Assembly (NCBI GenBank): GCA_035452965.1
Contig: DAOTCE010000012.1
Coordinates: 62,001-126,000 of the forward strand
Source of the DNA: Candidatus Paceibacterota bacterium
Lineage (GTDB): Bacteria; Verrucomicrobiota; Verrucomicrobiia; Limisphaerales; UBA8199
Length of the DNA stretch: 64,000 bases
Direction of reading: 5' to 3'
Program-made: the position numbers and the translations under genes
Notes under the pieces: model-generated
Told to the model about the DNA's origin: nothing
The model's input: only the letters and a program-made list of their open reading frames with translations
The model's database searches: none
Shown here: positions 47,592 to 56,559 of the stretch, in pieces
How positions within the stretch are numbered: the stretch's first letter is position 1
Layout of the letters: the number at the start of each line of letters is the position of its first letter

Positions 47592-47660
47592 GGGCTTGTA
47601 ATCCGCCGCGGTTCCTGACAGAAATTCACTCAGAGAAGTTGTCACAGGAAATCATCGCAT

Positions 47661-49319
47661 ATGGAAATGAACGCAATATCAATCAGTCCTTCAGGGGAAG
47701 AGTTTCCGCTGCCGACGCCGGGTGATTACGCGGCCGAGTTTGCCCGCCTGAAGGAGTTGGCTGCCAGGCAACGCAAAGCCGGCAAGGAAATCGTCGTGGT
47801 CGTCGGCCTGGGATTCGTCGGGGCCGTTATGGCGGCAGTGGTGGCCGACGCCACGGACAAGAAGGGCCGCCCAACCAAGTTCGTCATTGGAATGCAGCGC
47901 CCCAGTACGCGCAGTTTCTGGAAAATCCGGCTGCTCAACCGCGGCGTTTCACCTGTCAAGGCTGAGGACCCGGAAGTCGAACAACTCATCGCCCGCTGCG
48001 TCAACGAGAAGCAAACGCTGGTGGCCACGTACACCGAAGAGGCGCTTAAGCTGGCCGACGTGGTCGTGGTGGATGTCCAATGCGATTACCTTAAGGAATC
48101 CCTTGGCAATGTCCGTACCGGATCGGCTGAAATGGCCGCATTGGAAGCCTCGATTGCGACAATCGCGGAGAACATTCCGCCCACTGCGCTGGTCCTGATC
48201 GAAACCACTGTCGCCCCGGGGACTACCGAGCAGATTGCCTACCCGATCATGAAGAAGATCTTCAAGAAGCGGGGGATTCGTTCCGAACCATTGCTGGCCC
48301 ACAGCTACGAGCGCGTCATGCCGGGCAAGAACTACGTCGCGTCCATCCGCGATTTCTGGCGCGTTTGCAGCGGAGTCAACCAGACCGCGCGCCAACGCGT
48401 CACCCGGTTCCTCAACGAAGTGCTGCACACCGACAAGTACCCGCTGACCGTGCTGGACCGTCCGATCGAATCGGAAACGGCCAAGATTGTGGAGAACAGC
48501 TACCGCGCCACCATCCTGGCGTTCCTCGATGAATGGTCAATCTTCGCCGAGCGCAACGGCGTGGATTTGAAGAAGGTGATTGAAGCAATCAAGGTCCGGC
48601 CTACCCACTCCAACATCATCTTCCCGGGACCGGGCATAGGCGGCTACTGCCTGCCCAAAGACGGCGGGCTCGGAGTCTGGGCCTACCGGCATATCTTTGG
48701 GTTTGAGGACGACATCTTCAAAATCACGCCCCTGGCTATTGACATCAACGACACCCGCTCGCTGCACGCCCCACAGTTGGTCCGGGATGCCCTGCGCAAC
48801 ATGGGCAAGCCAATCGCTTCGGCCGAAGTGCTGCTATTGGGCGCGGCCTACCGCGAGGATGTGGGCGATACACGTTACAGCGGCTCGGAGATCATTGTGC
48901 GCAAACTCACCGAGATGGGAGCCGACGTCAAAGTGCATGATCCGTACCTGGACCATTGGTGGGAATTGGAAGCGCAGGACACCTACCCGCTTCCCAACTA
49001 TAGCTGGGCGCGCTTTTTCCATCGGCAGGCCCAGTTGAAGCATCTGCGCATTGAAAAGGACCTGTGGGCAGCGATGAAGGGGATTGACGCTCTGGTCCTA
49101 TGCGTGCGGCATGATCCATATCTGAGACTCGACCCCGATCGAGTGGTGAAAAGCGCGGGCCGGCCCTTCGCCGTTGTGGACTGCTTCTGTGTGCTCGACG
49201 ACGAGAAGATACGCCGCTATCTGGAATTGGGCTGTGAGGTCAAGGGCATGGGCCGCGGACACATCAAGCGGATCAAGGACAGCCTTGATAAGCGGCCGAG
49301 CGCGAAGAAGGCGAAGTAG
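47661..49319 (+). CDS. UDP-sugar (nucleotide sugar) dehydrogenase
   Basis: 552 residues. The NAD-binding Rossmann site is VVVVGLGFVGAVMAAVVAD; the catalytic cysteine is in the GPGIGGYCLPKDGG block; Glu/Lys residues in LIETTVAPGTTEQ and ESETAKIVENSYRAT match the UDP-glucose / UDP-ManNAc dehydrogenase family. It oxidises a nucleotide sugar to the uronate with two NAD, supplying precursors for capsule, exopolysaccharide or O-antigen. It is about 100 residues longer than typical, with extra N-terminal sequence and an insert near residue 440. It follows pfk by 69 bases and may be cotranscribed. Confidence 0.92.
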   Translation: MEMNAISISPSGEEFPLPTPGDYAAEFARLKELAARQRKAGKEIVVVVGLGFVGAVMAAVVADATDKKGRPTKFVIGMQRPSTRSFWKIRLLNRGVSPVKAEDPEVEQLIARCVNEKQTLVATYTEEALKLADVVVVDVQCDYLKESLGNVRTGSAEMAALEASIATIAENIPPTALVLIETTVAPGTTEQIAYPIMKKIFKKRGIRSEPLLAHSYERVMPGKNYVASIRDFWRVCSGVNQTARQRVTRFLNEVLHTDKYPLTVLDRPIESETAKIVENSYRATILAFLDEWSIFAERNGVDLKKVIEAIKVRPTHSNIIFPGPGIGGYCLPKDGGLGVWAYRHIFGFEDDIFKITPLAIDINDTRSLHAPQLVRDALRNMGKPIASAEVLLLGAAYREDVGDTRYSGSEIIVRKLTEMGADVKVHDPYLDHWWELEAQDTYPLPNYSWARFFHRQAQLKHLRIEKDLWAAMKGIDALVLCVRHDPYLRLDPDRVVKSAGRPFAVVDCFCVLDDEKIRRYLELGCEVKGMGRGHIKRIKDSLDKRPSAKKAK

Positions 49320-49650
49320 AGGTTAGGCCGATGGGGGCGTGACACTTGTTTGCGGCGCGGGTGCGTTGTCCCTGACGCAAGCCCGAGAAAGCAGGCGCTG
49401 CCGCCAACTACCAAGCTCAGCACCAGCCCGATCTACACCCTGAGCGTAGTGAGCGAGGGTTTGTTGGAGCACACAGTTTGGAAGGCGCGCTCGGTACGGC
49501 CGAGTAACTAACGATTCGCCAGCGGGGGTCCTCGGAAATCGAGCGAAGAACCTGAAACAATAGGGTTGACGGGATTAGTGCGGCTGTGGTAAAAACGGCC
49601 AGATTAAACCTGTGAGGACCGGTTCAGCGTGTGCCGGTCGGGACATTTTT
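49320..49650. other. Intergenic region before Ala-rich protein gene
   Basis: No gene or notable structure seen; it probably holds the promoter of the gene at 49651. Confidence 0.4.
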
Positions 49651-50421
49651 ATGAAACGTATCGCCAGCATTACGCTCAGTGTAGTCTTTTTGGCTGCGGG
49701 CTATGTCATCGGGAAGGATGCGCCCAATGCCAATCCCTATGCCAAAGTTCTCTCCGTAACGCCGGCTGCGGAGTTACCCGCGAAGGCGGCAGACCTGGTC
49801 CGGCAAGCCAAGTCGGCCAACCGCGAAGCCACGACCATCACGGTAGTGAAGAGCGCCGTGGGCATGAACCCGGCGGCGGCGCCGGCCATCGTGGGCGCGG
49901 TGGCCCGGGCGGTGCCGCCAATGGCGCCTGTGGCCGCGGGAGCGGCGGCGGCGGAGCAGCCGAAGCAGGCGCGCGCCATCGCGAAGGCTGCGGCAGCCGC
50001 TGCGCCATCGCAGGCAGGCGAGATCGTGGTAGCGGTATGCCGGGCGGTGCCGAAGGATTTTCAGGGCATCGCGGTGGCGGTGTCGCAAATGGTGCCTGGA
50101 GCGGGCAAGGAAATTGTGGAGGCGGTTCAGACAGTGCGGCCGGATTTGAAGCCATCACTTGAGCGGGCGGTGGCTGGATATGGAGGGAAAGTGGTGTCAG
50201 TGGGAGATACGCTCTCGCAGGCGGCGCTAATTGCCCAGTCCCAGAGCGGGTCTGTGGGAGTGATCCAGCCCGAGACGACGACTTTGGCTCGTAGTCCGCT
50301 GCTGGGCCGCGGGCCGGGGGTTGGTCCGCCCTATATGCCCCTGACCGTGGCGCCGACCAATGTGACGTCGGGCACTTCGGGAGAGGTTCCGGAAGGCGGG
50401 CGCAATTACGCCAAGCCGTAA
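49651..50421 (+). CDS. Ala-rich exported helical-repeat protein, unknown
   Basis: 256 residues from the ATG at 49651, which starts a signal peptide (MKRIASITLSVVFLAAGYVI). The body is very Ala/Val-rich and made of short helical units with a recurring I-V-x-A-V-x-x-x-V-P pattern (AIVGAVARAVP, EIVVAVCRAVP, GIAVAVSQMVP, EIVEAVQTVRP), each about 15-17 residues in the regular part. The C-terminus is Gly/Pro/Thr-rich. I do not recognise the family; it may be a periplasmic scaffold or cell-wall-associated protein. It is convergent with the dcw operon. Confidence 0.65.
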   Translation: MKRIASITLSVVFLAAGYVIGKDAPNANPYAKVLSVTPAAELPAKAADLVRQAKSANREATTITVVKSAVGMNPAAAPAIVGAVARAVPPMAPVAAGAAAAEQPKQARAIAKAAAAAAPSQAGEIVVAVCRAVPKDFQGIAVAVSQMVPGAGKEIVEAVQTVRPDLKPSLERAVAGYGGKVVSVGDTLSQAALIAQSQSGSVGVIQPETTTLARSPLLGRGPGVGPPYMPLTVAPTNVTSGTSGEVPEGGRNYAKP

Positions 50422-50847
50422 GGCTTTTTCGGCAATTGATTCGGGAGAATTGACGGGGCTGTCCGGGTTTGCTCCAGCCCCATTCCTACTAAGCCTGATG
50501 CTCTTCCTACCGCTTCCTCCTTCGAATTCAGGGTGATTCTATGCTCAAGGTCTATGGATCGATAGGCGTTGGGACGCAAGGAACAGCCAATACAGGTTAA
50601 GAAGCACTGAAACACACGACGCGGGAATCCAAGTTTCATAGCGTGATGGTGCCGATGCGTCGGAAGAAGTTATTGAAAGGGCCAATACGGAAGGAGTTAG
50701 ATCCGGTGCGGCGAGAGTTGGCGGGGTAGGCGGAGGGACAAGCGGCAAAGGGGCGCTACGGGCAGTCGCGTGTGCATGCCGGTGTGGACACTGGAGGCAT
50801 GGTTGCATCTATCGCACTTGCGTCTGAAGCCAGCGCGGCGGATGCGT
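50422..50847. other. Convergent intergenic region
   Basis: Between the Ala-rich gene and mraY, which converge here. I see no supported gene or strong terminator in it. Confidence 0.4.
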
Positions 50848-51972
50848 CTATCGGACTTTGAACAGGAGGACGATGAGCAACGGAGTGAGAAATGCCTGCA
50901 ACAGGAGGAAACGCATGAGCACCTGGGCATTGGACCAGCCAAGGTTCTTGCGGCAATGGTCGTGAAGGGGGAAGCGGACTTTGTGGAGCAAAGGTGCCAC
51001 CCCGACCAGTCGTTTGCCCTTTGCGCCAGCCGCGCTGTCTGCCGGGCCAGGTGAGGTATCGAACCCGAGGCGCCGAAAAGTCCGCAACAGGGCCAGTTTG
51101 GCGAGGCCCGTGCCGCCATTCAACAGGACGACTGGCGCTACGACCAGAACCAGAAAGGGATTGCCCGAAGCGAGCACAGCGATGCCCAGCAGCAATCCGA
51201 GGTATCGCGAACCGGCATCGCCCATGAGCATTCGGCTGGGCTCAGCGTTGTGCCAGAGATACCCTGCCAACGCGCCGGCGGCCGAGAAGATTAGCACCGC
51301 CCAGGCGGCGCCTTCGGGGTTATGCGGCAGAAGCAGGTAGGCGGATATCTTCTTGTGGCCAATGACGCCGTACAATAGAGCGCCCAAAGAAAAGAGCGAC
51401 AACAAGGTCAGAGAGCCGGCCAATCCATCCACGCCGTCAGAGCAATTGGTGGCGTTCATTGTGATCCAAAGCAGCGCAGTGCCAAGAAGCACAAAGCCAA
51501 CGGGTGTCAGGATGTAGCTGCCCTTAACAAACGGCAGCCAGATGGTCATAGGTTGTCCCTGGCAAAGAACAAAGGAGGCCAGGGCCGCGACACCCAGATC
51601 CAGCAGGCCTTTGCGGACTTCACCCCACGGCAATGCGCTGCGGTCATCGAGGAATCCTGTTAGCATCGCGAGCGCCAGGCAGTCGTTCACCTGTAGCATT
51701 TTCCCCGAAAGAGGCACCACCAGGAACAGCACCGGGATAAGTGAGAGCACCATGATAAAGCCGGCGCCGGTAGGTTTGCCGACGGCCACAGTGCTGTTTG
51801 GCGTGAACGCGCGACCGCGATCCAACGGCAAGCTGCCGCGCCATCGCCAAAGCGCCAGCCACGAAAGCCACGCGGCCAGAATCGCGCCAATCCCGATCAA
51901 GACCAGGTGCGAGCCCAGCAGCCGAATGGGCCCCCAGCACTCGGTAAGCAATGGGGCGAAGAAATAGAGCAT
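50848..51972 (-). CDS. mraY: Phospho-N-acetylmuramoyl-pentapeptide transferase (MraY)
   Basis: 374 residues, about ten membrane spans. It links UDP-MurNAc-pentapeptide to undecaprenyl phosphate to make lipid I at the cytoplasmic membrane. Diagnostic blocks are FLDDRSALPWG, the NCSDGVDGLAGSL loop, MLMGDAGSRYLGLLLG and the C-terminal PLHDHCRKNLGWSNAQVLMRF, which corresponds to the MraY His-rich loop. These fit MraY better than WecA/TagO. It is the last gene of the operon, 12 bases after ftsW. Confidence 0.88.
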   Translation of the reverse strand: MLYFFAPLLTECWGPIRLLGSHLVLIGIGAILAAWLSWLALWRWRGSLPLDRGRAFTPNSTVAVGKPTGAGFIMVLSLIPVLFLVVPLSGKMLQVNDCLALAMLTGFLDDRSALPWGEVRKGLLDLGVAALASFVLCQGQPMTIWLPFVKGSYILTPVGFVLLGTALLWITMNATNCSDGVDGLAGSLTLLSLFSLGALLYGVIGHKKISAYLLLPHNPEGAAWAVLIFSAAGALAGYLWHNAEPSRMLMGDAGSRYLGLLLGIAVLASGNPFLVLVVAPVVLLNGGTGLAKLALLRTFRRLGFDTSPGPADSAAGAKGKRLVGVAPLLHKVRFPLHDHCRKNLGWSNAQVLMRFLLLQAFLTPLLIVLLFKVR

Positions 51973-51984
51973 TCGACAGTATTA

Positions 51985-53259
51985 TCAACTATAGGAACGA
52001 CGAGGAGCTTTTTGATAGGCGTGCAACGGAAGCGCGGGAAAATCGGACCTGCGGTGAGACCTTATCCAGCGTGCAATCCTCTGGCGGAGGCCACCGCGGC
52101 ATTGCCCGGCAGAGCGGTCCAGGAGGCTGCCGACTGGGCCCCCCACCTTTGCCCTGGTGCAAGCGGCAACCAAGCCCGCGACCTTCTCATTCGCACGCAT
52201 CGGTCCGTGTCTGGCAACACTGATCAGCAGACCTAGCGCGGTCAGCATGCAGACCAGGTTCGAACCCCCATAGCTGACGAAGGGCAGGGCGATGCCTTTG
52301 TTGGGGAGGCTGCTGGTCACGACCCCGAAGTTGATAAAGGCCTGGAGGCCAATGAGAATGGTGATGCCGAAGGCCAGCAGTTGACCAAACGGGTCCGCGA
52401 CCTTCCAGGCGATGCGGGTGCCGTAGAGCAACAGAATCACAAACAGCAGCAGTACCAGGGCCGTGCCAAGAAACCCCAACTCCTCGCCGATCAATGACAG
52501 CACAAAGTCTGTCTGCTGCTCGGGCACGAAGCCGTTCTTGTGGCTCCCCGCGCCAAGGAAGGTGCCGCACCAGCCGCCGCTGCCGAGCGCCAGCAGGGAG
52601 TGCCAGCCTTGCCAGCCAACGCCGTCCCTGTATTTCTCCGGGTCGAGGAAGGCCAGGAGCCGATCCATCCGGAGTTGGTTCCGCAGCAGGAGCCAGACAG
52701 ACAGCTCGCCTCCGATGATCGCCGTGGACAAGAGATAGCCCCAATGGCTGCCGCCAACGGCAAGCATGGCAAGAGCCACCGCTGCCAGCAAAGCCGTTGT
52801 GCCCCAGTCCGGCTCGAAAAAGACCAACAGCCCAACAATGCTCGCCATAAGCCCGGGAAAGAGGAAGCCGGCGGTTCGCTCGTGCATCCGAGCCTGGTGG
52901 GTGGCGCAGTGATCGGCCAGGAAGATAATCAGAGCGAGCTTGGCAAACTCGGATGGCTGGCCAAAAGGCAACCAGCGGAAGGCGCCGTTCCTGGCCACGC
53001 CGATGCCTGGCACGAGCGTGGCGGCCAGTAGAATGCAGGCCAGACCCAGCAGCCATTTCGGCGCATGAAATCGCCGGAGCAGCGGGTAAGGGACCAGCGC
53101 AGCGACCGTGCAACAGACAGCACCGACGGCCAGCCAGCACAAGTGCAGGTACAAGCGAGTGAGCCGTGGTTGCCAGGTCGTCGAGCTGTAGAGGGCCAGT
53201 GTCCCTAAAAGCAGCAGGATGCCGACCACCAGGAGCAGAATGGCGGTGAGCCTTTTCAC
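51985..53259 (-). CDS. ftsW: Division-type SEDS glycosyltransferase FtsW
   Basis: 424 residues, about ten membrane spans. The SEDS polymerase signature includes FGQPSEFAKLALIIFLAD, VFFEPDWGTTALL (the catalytic Asp), PEQQTDFVLSLIGEELGF and LPNKGIALPFVSYGGSNLV. Its overlap with the PBP gene (ATGA) and dcw context support FtsW rather than RodA. It polymerises lipid II into septal glycan with its cognate PBP. The C-terminal about 65 residues form an Arg-rich cytoplasmic tail. Confidence 0.9.
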   Translation of the reverse strand: MKRLTAILLLVVGILLLLGTLALYSSTTWQPRLTRLYLHLCWLAVGAVCCTVAALVPYPLLRRFHAPKWLLGLACILLAATLVPGIGVARNGAFRWLPFGQPSEFAKLALIIFLADHCATHQARMHERTAGFLFPGLMASIVGLLVFFEPDWGTTALLAAVALAMLAVGGSHWGYLLSTAIIGGELSVWLLLRNQLRMDRLLAFLDPEKYRDGVGWQGWHSLLALGSGGWCGTFLGAGSHKNGFVPEQQTDFVLSLIGEELGFLGTALVLLLFVILLLYGTRIAWKVADPFGQLLAFGITILIGLQAFINFGVVTSSLPNKGIALPFVSYGGSNLVCMLTALGLLISVARHGPMRANEKVAGLVAACTRAKVGGPVGSLLDRSAGQCRGGLRQRIARWIRSHRRSDFPALPLHAYQKAPRRSYS

Positions 53260-55220
53260 CGTCTGGAAGCACTGGCAAGTGCCTTGCTCGTGCGCGGTGC
53301 CGCGCCCGACCTCTGGGTTGTGGCGGCACGAGCCGTTGAGGCTTTGGCGGGTGTTGACCGGGCCAGCGCCTTGCCGGGCAGCGCACGCACGACCTTATCC
53401 GCCGGGATCTCCAGGCAGGCGGCGACTTGTTCGGCGATGGAGCGGAACACCGGCGCCACCACAGTCCCGGCGTAGTAGCCGTTTTGGGGCTCATCCAAAG
53501 CTATCGAAATGACGACGCGTGGGGTATCGGCGGGGAGACAGCCGATCATCGAGGAATAGTAGCGCCCGGCCACGTAACCGTTCGTATTAGACTTTTGGGC
53601 GGTGCCGGTCTTCACGCCGGAGGTGTATCTGTCCAGGGCAGCCAGCGCGCCGGTGCCTTCGGGTGAGACGACAGCTTTCAAGGCTTGCCTGACTTGTTGC
53701 GCGGTTCGAGGACTTACGACCGCGCGCACCAATTGCGGCTGGAATTGCCGGAGGAGCTGCCCTTGGGGCGATTCGATCCGGCTGACCACATAGGGCCGCA
53801 TCAGGCGACCCTCGTTGGCGATCGCGCACATGGCGGTTGCCATCTGCAATTGGGACATGCTCATTCCCTGGCCGAACGCGGCGCGGGTCAGGGTCATCGT
53901 GTCCCAGGTGTGCGGCGGGTCAATCCGACCTGGCGTTTCGGCGGCAAAAGCAATGCCGGTGCGCTGGGCCAAACCGAAATTGGTCAGGCAGCCATAGACC
54001 CGCTCCGGCCCCAGCGCCAGGGCGATCTTTGCGAAAGCAATGTTGGACGACTTAATGAAGGCCTCCAGCAGCGTCAACAGCCCATGCGGCGCATGGTCGC
54101 GCACCACCACCTTGTTGACCACGAAGCGGCCCTGTTCGCAATGAATCCTGCTCTCTAGCGTCATCAGTCCCTGATCGAGCGCTCCCGCCAGGAGAATGAA
54201 CTTCAGGGTGGACCCAGGTTCGACCATATCGGTGAAAACCGTGTTCCGCCAGGTTTCCGGGTCTGAGTCGCCCGGATTCTCCGGCGCAAATCCCGGGCAA
54301 GAGGCCAATGCGAGGATTTCACAAGTCGTGGGGTTCATGACGATGGCTGAGGCGCCGCGGGCGCGGTACCTGACCCGGGCATCTGCGAGCGCCTGCTCGA
54401 CGATTTGCTGCAGGCGCAGGTCAATCGTCAGGACCACATGGTTGCCATCGGCCGGCAACTCGGAGCGCGTCCGATGCGCAGGCAGTTCATTTCCGACAAC
54501 GTCCTGCTGGGAGAGGCACAGGCCATTCTTCCCAGCCAGGAACTGATTGCATCCGCGTTCTATTCCGCGGACGCCTGTCAGCCCGGCGCGGGTTGTGTCC
54601 AGCGAAACGAAGCCCAGCACCTGGCAAAGGCTCTCCCCACAGGGGTAAACCCGTCGCTGCTCGTCCCGGGCAAAGAGAAGTTGCCGGCGCAGTTTCCGAA
54701 GTGCCACCGGCTCGCCTGCGCTGAGCTTGGCTTCGCTGAAACCGTAAGTCTCCCGTTTCAGCGCCGTGGTGATGGATCGCCATTCCCCGACCGGGACATT
54801 GCGTCGGAGGAGCAGGGCCTTCTGCTGTTCAACGTTGCTGCGGCTGGCGCGTTCCCAGCAAGCGCGCACGCGATTGGTAAGTTCTTCAGCCGGGATTCGC
54901 AGCAATGGTTCGAGGGACTCCGCTACCTGGTCCAGCCGGTTGGAGCAAAGCCCCGGAGTCACGTAGATCGCCTTGACGGGAGTGGAAAGCGCCACAGTAA
55001 TTCCGTTTCGGTCCCGAATTTCGCCCCGTCGGGCCTCAAGCGTCCGGGCGGTTTGGGAGAATTGCCGCGCCTTGGCCAGGAACTCGGGGTGCCGCCTGAT
55101 CTGGATCTCAAACAGCCGGCCGAAGATCAAGAAGAAGCCCGCCAGCACACCGATGATGATCGCCCCCAGGCGCCGGTATTGCAGGGGCCTGAACTCCGTG
55201 GCGTCGCGGGGACTTGGCAT
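53256..55220 (-). CDS. ftsI: Septal transpeptidase FtsI / PBP3
   Basis: 654 residues. I chose the ATG at 55220, 13 bases after the ftsL stop, because the extra upstream residues of a longer frame are low-complexity. A membrane anchor (LGAIIIGVLAGFFLIFG) is followed by the class B pedestal (RRGEIRDRNG). The transpeptidase domain has the three motifs SxxK (VEPGSTLKFI, Ser about 336), SxN (IKSSNIAFAK) and KTG (SGVKTGTAQKSN). It crosslinks septal peptidoglycan with FtsW. The C-terminus continues about 65 residues past the last motifs as an Ala/Ser/Arg-rich tail. Confidence 0.92.
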   Translation of the reverse strand: MPSPRDATEFRPLQYRRLGAIIIGVLAGFFLIFGRLFEIQIRRHPEFLAKARQFSQTARTLEARRGEIRDRNGITVALSTPVKAIYVTPGLCSNRLDQVAESLEPLLRIPAEELTNRVRACWERASRSNVEQQKALLLRRNVPVGEWRSITTALKRETYGFSEAKLSAGEPVALRKLRRQLLFARDEQRRVYPCGESLCQVLGFVSLDTTRAGLTGVRGIERGCNQFLAGKNGLCLSQQDVVGNELPAHRTRSELPADGNHVVLTIDLRLQQIVEQALADARVRYRARGASAIVMNPTTCEILALASCPGFAPENPGDSDPETWRNTVFTDMVEPGSTLKFILLAGALDQGLMTLESRIHCEQGRFVVNKVVVRDHAPHGLLTLLEAFIKSSNIAFAKIALALGPERVYGCLTNFGLAQRTGIAFAAETPGRIDPPHTWDTMTLTRAAFGQGMSMSQLQMATAMCAIANEGRLMRPYVVSRIESPQGQLLRQFQPQLVRAVVSPRTAQQVRQALKAVVSPEGTGALAALDRYTSGVKTGTAQKSNTNGYVAGRYYSSMIGCLPADTPRVVISIALDEPQNGYYAGTVVAPVFRSIAEQVAACLEIPADKVVRALPGKALARSTPAKASTARAATTQRSGAAPRTSKALASASRR

Positions 55221-55233
55221 AACCCTGAAACAA

Positions 55234-55824
55234 TCAGCCACCCGTGCCCCCACGGCGCGTGTGCGTCCTGGCGTCCGCCACCTGTGGGCGCCGGCTCGGC
55301 GCAGCGGCCCTGGCCGATACCGGCTTGGTGTCCCGGCCACGGGCCGACTCCCCAGCCTTGCCAGTCACTGTCCGTTGAGCTGAATCGGCCCGCCCCAAAC
55401 CAGCCGTCGGCTGCAAGACCCCCAGTGCCAACCATCGGGCCTTCTCGCATTCCAACGACCGGCAGGCCTGTGTGACCGCAGTAAGTTCAGTCTCCTTCTG
55501 ACGCAATTGTCGGCCGAGGTTGTGCTTCTCCCGAGTATACGTAATGTGCTGCGCACCGAATACACCAGCGAGGACCGTCAGCACGAACAGGATGACGAGC
55601 GATTTTAACACGCACGCCTCCACCCTGCCTGCCCACCCTGCCGGCTGCGACCGCACATCCTCCACGGCACCAGCCTCAAGCGCGGGACGGACCGGGGCAA
55701 GGTCCACCGGCGCGGCCGAGACCAGATAGGGCAGGCGTCCCGATTCCGCGAGTCGAAACGGGTTGCCCCCTCGCAAAAAGCAGAACGCCCCCGGGCCGAC
55801 AGAAAGCAGGCAAGCCAGCTTCAT
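55234..55824 (-). CDS. ftsL: FtsL-like division protein
   Basis: 196 residues; its ATG overlaps the mraZ stop (ATGA). One membrane segment (VLKSLVILFVLTVLAGVFGA, about residues 72-91) is followed by a coiled-coil-like stretch (REKHNLGRQLRQKETEL), the FtsL/DivIC layout, then a basic disordered tail. The N-terminal cytoplasmic part is longer than usual. FtsL recruits and activates FtsW-FtsI. Assignment rests on topology and position between mraZ and ftsI, since FtsL sequences diverge strongly. Confidence 0.72.
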   Translation of the reverse strand: MKLACLLSVGPGAFCFLRGGNPFRLAESGRLPYLVSAAPVDLAPVRPALEAGAVEDVRSQPAGWAGRVEACVLKSLVILFVLTVLAGVFGAQHITYTREKHNLGRQLRQKETELTAVTQACRSLECEKARWLALGVLQPTAGLGRADSAQRTVTGKAGESARGRDTKPVSARAAAPSRRPQVADARTHTRRGGTGG

Positions 55825-56303
55825 ATGTTGATGGCCTTTAGCGCCTCAGCGATCTGCAGGGCGTCGGGGTTTGCCAGCGTGGCGGCGTAGCGGGCAGGGC
55901 TCCAGATCTCGAACTTGTTCATCCGCCCGACCAGCAGTGCCTCGCTTTCGATCCCCAGCCCCCGGGCGGCCTCCTCCGGCAACGGCAGCCGGCCGTAACT
56001 GTCCAGCGATCTGGCAAACGTGCTCGAGCCGAGCAGCCGCTCGACCGTGGCGACCTGCTCGTCAGTCAATGAAAGCCCCTCAAGGTTCCTCAGCAAAACC
56101 TCCCAGCGGGAAGGTGGCAGCACCAGCAAATACTGGCTCCTGGCCAGCGGCCATACCAACACCATGAGGTCCCGGGAAGAACCGGACGGCCGCCACTCGA
56201 CTGGCAGGATGACGCGCCCATGGTCAACACCGCGAAGATGCTGCCCAAGGTACAAACAGGACCCGTTATTCACAGTCGCTGATTTGCCTGTTGCCGGTCG
56301 CAT
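55821..56303 (-). CDS. mraZ: Transcriptional regulator MraZ
   Basis: 160 residues from the ATG at 56303, preceded by GGAG 7 bases upstream; a TTG at 56315 is possible. Two SpoVT/AbrB-like halves are visible: GQHLRGVDHGRVILPVEWRP and SLDSYGRLPLPEEAARGLG, with the second followed by LLVGRMNKFEIWSPARY. MraZ forms a ring that binds direct repeats upstream of its own operon and represses it. Five 10-bp TGGNG repeats lie immediately upstream here. It is the first gene of the dcw operon. Confidence 0.9.
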   Translation of the reverse strand: MRPATGKSATVNNGSCLYLGQHLRGVDHGRVILPVEWRPSGSSRDLMVLVWPLARSQYLLVLPPSRWEVLLRNLEGLSLTDEQVATVERLLGSSTFARSLDSYGRLPLPEEAARGLGIESEALLVGRMNKFEIWSPARYAATLANPDALQIAEALKAINI

Positions 56304-56304
56304 T

Positions 56305-56354
56305 ATGGTCTCCAAAACTCACCAAGTAACACCATTATTCACCAATTATCCCCA
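56305..56354 (-). promoter_or_regulatory. Five MraZ-binding repeats (TGGNG, 10-bp period)
   Basis: On the minus strand, in order toward mraZ: TGGGGATAAT, TGGTGAATAA, TGGTGTTACT, TGGTGAGTTT, TGGAGACCAT. The period is exactly 10 bp and the array ends one base before the mraZ start codon, with the last unit containing the GGAG ribosome site. This matches the known MraZ box style (short TGG-type repeats every 10 bp), so autoregulation by MraZ is very likely. Confidence 0.85.
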
Positions 56355-56381
56355 AACCGGCAATGCAAACATGCTCACACC

Positions 56382-56402
56382 TTATTCACAATGTTATTCA
56401 CA
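56382..56402 (+). promoter_or_regulatory. Two DnaA-box-like TTATTCACA sites
   Basis: TTATTCACA occurs at 56382-56390 and again at 56394-56402, 12 bp apart. A third copy is at 56266-56274 inside mraZ, and a near match at 56335-56343 falls in the MraZ boxes. They match the DnaA consensus TTATNCACA. They could tie division-gene expression to DnaA, or be part of a repeated mraZ promoter element. Confidence 0.5.
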
Positions 56403-56526
56403 ACCGCGCGGCCTCGGAACGCCCGGCGCCCCTTCGAGGCTCATTGGCCGTGGCAAGGGTCGCACACCCGGATGAACATGATCAATCCCACCGGCGCGGC
56501 CGACGGCCAGTCGAACCCGAGACACA

Positions 56527-56559
56527 CCGTATCCACACCGTATCCACACCGGATACACA
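56527..56559 (+). repeat. Three 11-bp tandem repeats (CCGTATCCACA)
   Basis: Units CCGTATCCACA, CCGTATCCACA and CCGGATACACA follow each other, with a partial CCGTA after them. The consensus is shared with the array at 32167-32210. The stretch lies between mraZ and the gene at 56663. Confidence 0.75.
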
